From the NCBI GenBank assembly GCA_021781095.1, contig JAJXXM010000117.1:1-14772 (forward strand): a stretch of DNA of 14,772 bases, written 5' to 3'. Position numbers and translations under genes: made by a program. Below, one piece after another: positions 1-5,224 of the stretch. Source of the DNA: a bacterium. Its GTDB lineage: Bacteria > Eremiobacterota > Eremiobacteria > Baltobacterales > Baltobacteraceae. The first letter of the stretch is position 1. Each line of letters starts with the position of its first letter. The notes below the pieces were generated by a model. It made no database searches. It saw nothing but the letters and a program-made list of their open reading frames with translations, and was not told the DNA's origin.

Positions 1-113
1 AACCCTTGGGAGGCGGGAAAATGCTCCCCGGCGTCCGCGCGCAAAACTTGCCCCCACGCCCCCCCCCCCCCCCCCCCGTTCCGAGAAGCGGCGCCCGTCA
101 CGGCCTGCCGTGA
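1..113 (+). pseudogene. 3' end of a dnaE2-like gene (partial, left copy)
   Basis: The window opens inside a reading frame (codons starting at position 3) encoding PLGGGKMLPGVRAQNL. This matches, in phase, the last residues of the DnaE2-like fragment at 1398-1601, which ends ESAKMLADVRAQNFH. The DNA of 1-51 and 1546-1596 agrees at 41 of 51 positions without gaps, and several of the differences are third-codon changes. Downstream of the homology the frame runs through a long C tract as polyproline and stops with TGA at 111-113. The natural stop has therefore probably been lost or displaced. Most of the gene, if intact, lies upstream of the window. I infer it is the C-terminal tip of an error-prone DNA polymerase. 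The stretch is too short for certainty, and a chance match to another high-GC gene is the alternative. Confidence 0.4.
59..77. repeat. Homopolymeric C tract of 19 bases
   Basis: An uninterrupted run of 19 C lies just after the left dnaE2-like copy and about 70 bases upstream of the lipoprotein gene start. Tracts of this length are prone to slipped-strand length change and to sequencing or assembly error. In principle it could vary expression of the downstream gene, but nothing else in the sequence shows phase variation. Confidence 0.9.
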
Positions 114-147
114 CCCGCTTTGCCACCGAATATCAACGGGAGAGTTC

Positions 148-772
148 GTGAAATACCTAAAAGAACAAACAACCTTTATGACCTTGCTTGTTATCGGTAG
201 CCTCGCTGCCTGCTCCGGCGGATCGGGAAGCATGCTACCGCAGGCGGGCGCGCAAGGCTCCGCGATCGTCTCAGCTCCCAAACCGGCGTCATTTCTTACG
301 ATCCTTCCCAAATGGCAGCGGCCGAAGCGAACGGTCAAGATCCCACCCAAATCCTATACCATGAGACCGATCATCTCTACTATGAATCGCAGCCCGGATT
401 TTTGTCGAACATGCCAAGCAGCGCCACGTTCACGATTAATGGCACGACTTACGACTATAACACGGCAAATATTCCATGTACCACGTGCAGCATCCCCGGT
501 GAACTGACCAACTCGCCCGGTGAACAGGCTTGGGAGCACATGCTCATTCATAACGATCTCGTAAATGCTTTTGGAACAGATGAAACTGGAGCTCTGCAGG
601 AAGGACTCGCAGGGGCAATCAACGCGCCTTCAACAGGCGCTCTATCTGCAACGGCAGCCGCCGACAAGAGCAAAACCGGCGTTTCATCGCGTTCGATAGC
701 GTCGGCCCCGCGGAACGCAACTTGTACGAGCGGTGGATCTACGTCTCGTTCGACCTTATCGGGGATCGTTGA
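148..772 (+). pseudogene. Lipoprotein of unknown function, interrupted by frameshifts
   Basis: Translation would begin at GTG 148, four bases after a GGAGA ribosome site. The first 25 residues form a lipoprotein signal with a lipobox LAAC, so the protein would be anchored to a membrane by Cys22. The coding signal then changes frame. After about position 250-285 it continues in frame 3, with residues such as ILYHETDHLYYESQPGF and a CTTC motif. The last part, about 670-772, is best read in frame 2 as RFIAFDSVGPAERNLYERW and onward, ending at TGA 770-772. About 24 of 29 codons there end in G or C, whereas frame 3 over the same stretch turns Ser/Thr/Ala-rich. At least two frame changes are therefore needed, and frame 1 around 565-650 may carry an intermediate piece. 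The gene is either a decaying pseudogene or carries sequence errors. A frame-3 ORF 312-818 exists, but I consider its last third spurious. No family was recognised. Confidence 0.55.
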
Positions 773-821
773 AAATGGCATCACCTTTATCGACCCCGGT
801 TTCACGGATCCATATTAGCCC

Positions 822-1352
822 ATGCGTGAACATTGCATTTTCATCAATAGGGCGAACAAAGTTCTTCTTTGCGCGCTCCTCGTGGTGCTTACGCAACCGG
901 TTGCGCACCCCGTCTCGGCGGCAGTCGTAGGTCCGGTCAATACCACGGACAGGGCTACTCCGGCACCTCGAGTAGTGCCCCAACCAAATTACGAATATAT
1001 CGCGCTCGTGCCGGTTCGTCCCCGCGGTGCCCATCGCATTCGTGTTGCCGTGGGCGTTTTTGGAGGGTACGCTTTTTCGGCAAAAATGTTGCCGGCGGAA
1101 ATGGAGATATGGCTTCGGGATCCTCGAAGCGGCAAGATTCGCAATTTTTTGTTAGCTTTCAACACAACGCTCAACGAGCTACCGCTAAAATGCGCTCGTA
1201 CAAAAATAATTGAAAATGAGAACTATTGCGCCGCTTTACCCAGTGAATTCGTGCCTGGAAAAACAATAATCGCATTGCTCTACTGGAGAAGGGCATTCGC
1301 GGATTTTCCGTTGCTTCGCGGCACCGATACCATTGTAACGCTACAACCGTAA
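822..1352 (+). CDS. Secreted protein of unknown function
   Basis: This 176-residue protein is not recognised. It starts with a charged segment and a hydrophobic core (about residues 13-33) followed by VSA-A, typical of a Sec signal peptide cleaved near residue 34. The mature part begins with a Pro/Thr-rich linker (about 38-55) and then a compact, probably beta-rich domain. Two cysteines, Cys124 and Cys136, could form an extracytoplasmic disulfide. ATG 822 is the first Met in the frame; no strong ribosome site precedes it. It lies 49 bases after the inferred end of the broken lipoprotein gene and may have been co-transcribed with it. GC is low for the window (a sampled line at 1201-1260 is about 40%) and codon choice is correspondingly AT-tolerant, suggesting acquisition by transfer. 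It is followed directly by the dnaE2-like fragment. Confidence 0.7.
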   Translation: MREHCIFINRANKVLLCALLVVLTQPVAHPVSAAVVGPVNTTDRATPAPRVVPQPNYEYIALVPVRPRGAHRIRVAVGVFGGYAFSAKMLPAEMEIWLRDPRSGKIRNFLLAFNTTLNELPLKCARTKIIENENYCAALPSEFVPGKTIIALLYWRRAFADFPLLRGTDTIVTLQP

Positions 1353-1393
1353 CATAGAGCTCCGGACGAGCGGGAGCCGTGCGGTATTCTACA

Positions 1394-1427
1394 TCGGGGA
1401 ATCATCGGCACGCCGATGATTCCCCGA
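1394..1427. repeat. Perfect 16-bp inverted repeat with 2-base spacer
   Basis: Arms 1394-1409 (TCGGGGAATCATCGGC) and 1412-1427 are exact reverse complements, separated only by AC. No T tract follows on either strand, so a standard intrinsic terminator is unlikely. The repeat sits 42 bases after the stop of the secreted-protein gene and coincides with the point where the dnaE2-like reading frame becomes recognisable. That makes it a candidate recombination junction, or a protein-binding palindrome. Confidence 0.85.
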
Positions 1428-1601
1428 GAGTACCCCGATCTTTACGAACGAACGCAGCGCGTTATTGCGACGAATGCAACGTTGATCGTTACCGGAACCC
1501 CGCAAAAGGAGAGCGGCTGTATCGACGTGCTCGCCCTGGAGATCGAACCGTTGGAGAGCGCGAAGATGCTCGCCGACGTCCGCGCGCAGAACTTTCACTA
1601 G
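1398..1601 (+). pseudogene. C-terminal fragment of error-prone DNA polymerase (DnaE2-like)
   Basis: The frame is open from 1353 to the TAG at 1599-1601 and includes YPDLYERTQRVI, LIVTGTPQKESGCIDVLAL and a final RAQNFH. This pattern (a PxLxxR segment, then a strand with VxGxxQ, then a VxVxA strand and a short tail ending in FH or FR) is that of the OB-fold and C-terminus of DnaE2, an error-prone polymerase III alpha subunit of about 1,000 residues. Only about 65 residues remain, with no catalytic domain, so the piece cannot act as a polymerase. ATG 1416 could start a 61-residue product but has no ribosome site. The last 51 bases recur at the start of the window, so this is probably a duplicated or stranded 3' end. 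The family call rests on remembered motifs, not a search. Confidence 0.55.
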
Positions 1602-1630
1602 ACTTTCCTCAAAACCGCCGACCGGCTCCC

Positions 1631-1636
1631 TACAAT
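1631..1636 (+). promoter_or_regulatory. Candidate -10 element of the BON gene
   Basis: TACAAT followed by ACGG lies about 24 bases upstream of the chosen start. Transcription from about 1643 would give a very short leader that just includes the ribosome site at 1644-1650. No convincing -35 hexamer is found at 16-18 bases upstream. Confidence 0.35.
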
Positions 1637-1659
1637 ACGGCATGGAGGAGAACCTCACC

Positions 1660-2313
1660 ATGTCACAAGTCAATAACGAAAAACTACGCGACGACGTGCT
1701 CGCCGAGCTCGATCTCGACCCGCAGATCGACGCGCAACACATCGGCGTCACCGCCGAGGACGGCGTCGTCACGCTCACCGGAAACGTGTCCAGCTTCGCC
1801 GAGAAGTGGGCGGCCGAGGAAGCCGCAAAACGGGTCAAGGGCGTGAAAGCGGTCGCCGAGCAGCTCGCCGTCGATCTTCCGGCGATGCACGTGCGCAACG
1901 ACACCGATATCGCTCATGAAGTCACCAACGCCCTGGCCTGGAACGTCACCTTGCCGAGCGATATTCGCGCCATCGTCGAAGACGGACACGTGACGCTGGA
2001 GGGTACCGTCGATTGGTACTATCAGCGCGAACGCGCGGCCGAGACGGTGCGTAACCTGCGCGGCGTCCGCGGCGTGACGAACTATATCTCGCTCCGCCCG
2101 CGTATCTCACCCGAGAACGTCGAGGCGACGATCAAGCGGGCGTTCCATCGGCAAGCGCAACTCGACGCGAATACGATCGACGTGCGCGTCGTCGGTGGGA
2201 AAGTGATTCTCAGCGGCAACGTCCACGGCTGGCTCGAGCGCAGCGAGGCCGTCCAAGCTGCGTGGTCGGTCCCCGGCGTGACCGAGGTCGAGAACAAACT
2301 CGCGCTCGTCTGA
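1660..2313 (+). CDS. Triple BON-domain protein
   Basis: This 217-residue protein consists of three consecutive BON domains, roughly residues 7-73, 83-147 and 151-217. Each shows the family pattern of an acidic helix, a strand with GxVTLxG or VILSGNV, a helix, and a closing GVxxVxN. BON domains are associated with binding to phospholipid or other envelope partners and occur in osmotic or stress proteins such as OsmY. This one has no signal peptide or membrane segment and should be cytoplasmic, unlike periplasmic OsmY. I chose ATG 1660 over ATG 1642 because GGAGGAG at 1644-1650 lies nine bases before 1660 and covers the other ATG. The gene stands alone, with a candidate -10 box just upstream and a facing gene downstream. 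The exact role is unknown; a stress function is an inference. Confidence 0.88.
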   Translation: MSQVNNEKLRDDVLAELDLDPQIDAQHIGVTAEDGVVTLTGNVSSFAEKWAAEEAAKRVKGVKAVAEQLAVDLPAMHVRNDTDIAHEVTNALAWNVTLPSDIRAIVEDGHVTLEGTVDWYYQRERAAETVRNLRGVRGVTNYISLRPRISPENVEATIKRAFHRQAQLDANTIDVRVVGGKVILSGNVHGWLERSEAVQAAWSVPGVTEVENKLALV

Positions 2314-2340
2314 CGACGGCGTCGCGCGAGGGTGCGCAGA

Positions 2341-2386
2341 GTAGGCGTTTGCCGGCGGGAGGGGATACGAACCGGCGAACGCCTGC
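2341..2386. terminator. Candidate bidirectional terminator hairpin
   Basis: Arms 2341-2355 and 2372-2386 pair over about 15 bp, with G-T wobbles, around a 16-base loop. The hairpin lies between the converging BON gene and the TonB-like gene. There is no clear T tract on either side, so termination is inferred from position only. Confidence 0.4.
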
Positions 2387-2391
2387 TCGCG

Positions 2392-3210
2392 TTACCCGGG
2401 GCGGTCGTTAAAGATGTGCTGCAGGAACGGCGTGAGATAGGTTCCCCGCGGCAGGCGGAAGCCGGGCTGCGGATAGGGGACCGGCAGCCGGTGGGGATAG
2501 GGCCCGTGCGCGAGTTCGTCGTGGTCGCGAGCGTAGCAGACCGGCCAGGGAATCTCGCCCTTTTCGTTGCCGCCCTGGGAGAACGACGCGGCGTATCGGA
2601 CGTAATAACAACTCAACGCGCCGCTGAACCAGTGCTGTAGTGGAAGAATATAGGCCTCGGCGTAATCGATACGCGAGACGCCGCCGCTATCGACGATGCT
2701 CCGTCGAAACGAGGAGGGATCGGGGGCATTCGTCGCCATTGAGAGCGGCGCTCGATTCGCGTTGATCCGAGCCGCTTCGCGTGCGAGCTGCGCCTCCTGG
2801 CGCTCGACGAACTGCCGCGCCGGGTCGAGCGAGGGCGCAGGCGGGATACGGCCGTGCGGGAGCGAGCGCCGCGGGCGCTGCGAGCGTGCGCTGGAAGGAG
2901 GAGCGGCGGCAGGTTGGGCCTGCTCGGCGCGCTGCGACGACTGGGTCGGCCTCTGCGGCGACGCGGGTTGCGGCACGGTCTTGGGTGCGAGGTGCCGCAC
3001 CGTCGCCAGGGCGACGATCTGCGTCTTTTCGGCCCGCTGCTCCTGAAAGTGCGCGACCACGAGGCGCACGACGAGCAAGAGCGCGAGTAAATGCAACGCC
3101 AGGGCCCCGGTGACGGCGAGGAACGCACGGCGGCGGCGCGCGGCCGGGAGATCGGCGGGCGTCGTCGGGCTCAAATAACTTCGGGGCACGGATGCAGAGT
3201 AACACCGCAT
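2392..3210 (-). CDS. Membrane-anchored proline-rich protein (TonB-like architecture)
   Basis: The 272-residue product has an arginine-rich cytoplasmic start (RRRR at 25-28) and one transmembrane helix (about 29-53). A long Pro/Ala/Gln/Ser-rich linker follows (about 75-130), then a short charged helix (131-150), then a distinct C-terminal region rich in Tyr, Pro and His (about 180-272). The single N-terminal anchor with an extended proline-rich stalk is the plan of TonB-type energy transducers. The C-terminus does not show a TonB fold I can recognise, so the function is open. I chose ATG 3210 because it leaves a normal anchor length and GAAGG lies 11 bases upstream. The longer frame to 3414 would run back through the divergent gene. 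The two divergent starts are only 24 bases apart, so its promoter must lie inside the neighbouring gene. Confidence 0.65.
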   Translation of the reverse strand: MRCYSASVPRSYLSPTTPADLPAARRRRAFLAVTGALALHLLALLLVVRLVVAHFQEQRAEKTQIVALATVRHLAPKTVPQPASPQRPTQSSQRAEQAQPAAAPPSSARSQRPRRSLPHGRIPPAPSLDPARQFVERQEAQLAREAARINANRAPLSMATNAPDPSSFRRSIVDSGGVSRIDYAEAYILPLQHWFSGALSCYYVRYAASFSQGGNEKGEIPWPVCYARDHDELAHGPYPHRLPVPYPQPGFRLPRGTYLTPFLQHIFNDRPG

Positions 3211-3234
3211 CCATAGCGAAACCTTCACGGAGCT

Positions 3235-3477
3235 ATGAACGAGCAGAGTAAACAGGAACCGGGCTCGGAGATCGAAGCCGGCAACGAGCGTTCTTCGATG
3301 AAGAGCGCGTTGATCTGGATCGGTGTTGCGGGCTTCGGCCTCGCCCTCACCGCGGTCGCCGCGCGCGTGCTCTTTTTTCGCCGTCAATCCGACCCAACCG
3401 GCCAACGTATCCAAGCCTTAATCGACGAGGCGAACTCATTGTTGAAAACGCTTGACGACCAAAGGAATAGCGCCTAA
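3235..3477 (+). CDS. Small single-pass membrane protein
   Basis: This 80-residue protein has a polar, acidic N-terminus (1-23), one transmembrane helix (about 24-48) followed by FFRRQ, and a C-terminal helix (about 55-76) with heptad-like Leu/Ile spacing that may be a coiled coil. The positive-inside rule puts the C-terminus in the cytoplasm. No enzymatic motif is seen and no family is recognised; it is loosely like YtxH-type or other small membrane proteins. A GGAG motif lies only two bases before ATG 3235, which is close for a ribosome site. Its 3' end overlaps the start of the rRNA methyltransferase gene by 26 bases in another frame. It is thus the first gene of the long operon that follows, and translation of the two is probably coupled. 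Confidence 0.6.
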   Translation: MNEQSKQEPGSEIEAGNERSSMKSALIWIGVAGFGLALTAVAARVLFFRRQSDPTGQRIQALIDEANSLLKTLDDQRNSA

Positions 3478-4948
3478 CCCGCCGCGCATTCGCGTCGGGG
3501 ACGAATTCGAACTGACCTTCCACGATCTGCTCGTCAACGGGCAAGGCGTAGGAAGACTCGGTTCTCTTGCCGTGTTCTGTTGGGGGCCGCTCCCGCAGGA
3601 ACGAGCGCTCGTCCGGATTACCACGCTCAAGGCGCGCTACGCCGTCGCGACGCAAGTTCGCCTGCTCTCGGGTTCGCCACATCGCGTGGTCCCGTTTTGC
3701 GCGGCATTTGGGACCTGCGGCGGCTGCCAGGTGCAGCACATGAGTTATCCCGCCCAGCTCTCCTGGAAGCGCGAAGTCGTGCACAACGCGCTGCGGCGAA
3801 TCGGGGGCCTGCAGGGCGTCGACGTGCGCAACGTTCTCCCGTCCCCGCGTTCGCGGCGCTATCGCAATAAGGTCGCGCTGGTCGTCGGCGGCGGCGGCGA
3901 GCAATCCCCACCGGGGCTCGGGTTTTTCCGCCAGCGGACGCACGAACTCGTCGAGATCGAAAGTTGCCCGATCCTCGTGCCGGAGCTCGACGAGATCGTC
4001 GGGCGCCTCCATTCCCTGCGTTTGGAAGAGCGGCTCGGAGCGCTCTACCGCGTCGCGCGACACTTTGTGGCGCGTGCATCCGCGGCGCTCGGCGAAAGCG
4101 TGCTCTCGATCACGACGGATCGCGAATCGCCGGAGGTCGCCCGCGCTGCGCCCCATCTGCTCGAACGATTGCCGAGAGTGCGCGGAATCGCGAATTCCTT
4201 CGATCCGGCGAGTGCGAATGCCGTGATGGGGCGCGAGCAGCGGACGCTCGCCGGCACGACGACGATCGAAGAGACGATCGCCGGCGTTCGCTATCGCGTC
4301 TCGCCGGAGTCGTTCTTTCAAGTGAATCCCGGCATCGTCGCCAAAATTTTCGCACTGATGCGCGGCGGGCTCGCGCAGCCCCGCAAGATCGTCGATCTGT
4401 ATTGCGGCGCGGGAACCTTCTCGCTCTACTTCGCCGCCGCCGGCAGCTCCGTTTTGGGTATCGAGGAGAACCCCGCAGCGGTGCGCGAGGCCGAGGCGAA
4501 CGCCGAACTCAACGGCTTGCAAGATCGCGTAGAATTCGAAGCGGCACGCGTCGAGGAAGCGGTCGACCGCCCCGAGATCGCGGCGCGTCTACGCGAGGCG
4601 GAGATTCTCTTTCTCGATCCGCCGCGCAAGGGGAGCGACGAAGCGACCCTCGGGGCGGTCGTGCGCGCGCGGGTTCCCAATATCTGGTATCTCTCGTGCG
4701 ACCCGGCAACCCTCGCCCGGGATTTAAAGTTTCTGACGTCCAATGGCTATAACGTCGGAATCGTTCAGCCATTCGATATGTTCCCGCAGACGGGACACGT
4801 CGAGACGCTCGTTACGCTGTACTGTAACGCGCGCGAAATTCAAGCGGCGGTCGAAGCGGCCTTTGCCGATACGCCTCCGCCCGAATGGCCCGACGACGAC
4901 CAATCTTCACCTACGGAGTACCCCGATTTTGTCATCCGAGAATCTTGA
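3452..4948 (+). CDS. rlmD: 23S rRNA (uracil-C5)-methyltransferase, RlmD/TrmA family
   Basis: This enzyme transfers a methyl group from S-adenosylmethionine to C5 of a uracil in RNA, in RlmD of 23S rRNA. The 498 residues begin with a TRAM RNA-binding domain (about 12-72). The [4Fe-4S] ligands Cys83, Cys89, Cys92 and Cys172 follow, in the RumA pattern CX5CX2C...C. The SAM site is DLYCGAGTFSL (315-325), then LDPPRKG (388-394). The catalytic nucleophile is Cys416 in SCDP, and Glu451 in GHVET is the likely base. An acidic tail of about 40 residues extends past the usual end. An in-frame stop at 3443-3445 leaves TTG 3452 as the only usual start before the TRAM domain. It overlaps the upstream gene by 26 bases and gatC by 20. 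The target could also be the RlmC-type or tRNA U54 site, so family confidence is high and exact specificity moderate. Confidence 0.9.
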   Translation: MTTKGIAPNPPRIRVGDEFELTFHDLLVNGQGVGRLGSLAVFCWGPLPQERALVRITTLKARYAVATQVRLLSGSPHRVVPFCAAFGTCGGCQVQHMSYPAQLSWKREVVHNALRRIGGLQGVDVRNVLPSPRSRRYRNKVALVVGGGGEQSPPGLGFFRQRTHELVEIESCPILVPELDEIVGRLHSLRLEERLGALYRVARHFVARASAALGESVLSITTDRESPEVARAAPHLLERLPRVRGIANSFDPASANAVMGREQRTLAGTTTIEETIAGVRYRVSPESFFQVNPGIVAKIFALMRGGLAQPRKIVDLYCGAGTFSLYFAAAGSSVLGIEENPAAVREAEANAELNGLQDRVEFEAARVEEAVDRPEIAARLREAEILFLDPPRKGSDEATLGAVVRARVPNIWYLSCDPATLARDLKFLTSNGYNVGIVQPFDMFPQTGHVETLVTLYCNAREIQAAVEAAFADTPPPEWPDDDQSSPTEYPDFVIRES

Positions 4949-5222
4949 TATCGCCTACGTGGCCAAATTGGCCCGCATCGCCCTGACCGACGACGAAGTC
5001 GCGCGCTTCGGCGCACAACTCGGCGATCTGCTCGGGCACGTGGCGACGCTCGCCGACCTCGATCTCGACAGCATCCCGGCGACCGCGCAGGTCGTTGAGT
5101 CGCGGAACGTGATGCGCGAAGATATCGAACGTCCGTCGCTCGATCGCGAAGTCGTGCTCTCCGGCGCGCCGCAGCGGCAGGGTGCGTTCGTTCGCGTGCC
5201 GCGCATCATCGGGCAGGCGTAA
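4929..5222 (+). CDS. gatC: Asp-tRNA(Asn)/Glu-tRNA(Gln) amidotransferase subunit C
   Basis: GatC is the small wrapping subunit that stabilises GatA on GatB in the amidotransferase that converts mischarged Glu-tRNA(Gln) and Asp-tRNA(Asn) to the correct amidated forms. The 97 residues match the usual length. The sequence has the family start DIAYVAKLARIALTDDE, the segment LGDLLGHVATLADLD, and a C-terminal arm with MREDI and APQRQGAFVRVPRII. The start is TTG 4929, ten bases after GGAG at 4915-4918; no ATG precedes the conserved region in this frame. The first 20 bases overlap the end of rlmD, and gatA begins two bases after the stop, so the genes are almost certainly co-translated. Confidence 0.93.
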   Translation: MSSENLDIAYVAKLARIALTDDEVARFGAQLGDLLGHVATLADLDLDSIPATAQVVESRNVMREDIERPSLDREVVLSGAPQRQGAFVRVPRIIGQA

Positions 5223-5224
5223 CG

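Noticed and set aside
277..283. CCCAAAC as a programmed -1 slippery site
   Set aside because: The heptamer is not in the phase needed relative to the lipoprotein reading frame, and no downstream stimulatory structure stands out.
312..818. A 168-residue plus-strand ORF as an intact gene
   Set aside because: It lacks its own ribosome site and signal peptide, good coding sequence continues upstream of its ATG, and its last third is Ser/Thr/Ala-rich while frame 2 has the better coding signal. Kept as part of the frameshifted lipoprotein gene.
1394..1427. Inverted repeat as intrinsic terminator of the secreted-protein gene
   Set aside because: No T tract follows the stem on either strand. It is recorded instead as a repeat of unknown role.
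2332..2640. Plus-strand ORF opposite the TonB-like gene
   Set aside because: It runs antisense to a better-supported gene, has no ribosome site and no recognisable motif.
3347..4522. Long minus-strand ORF of 391 residues opposite rlmD
   Set aside because: High-GC codon bias keeps antisense frames open. The protein is charged low-complexity with no domain, and rlmD on the plus strand is certain. The same applies to minus ORFs at 7180-8322 and 7895-9082.
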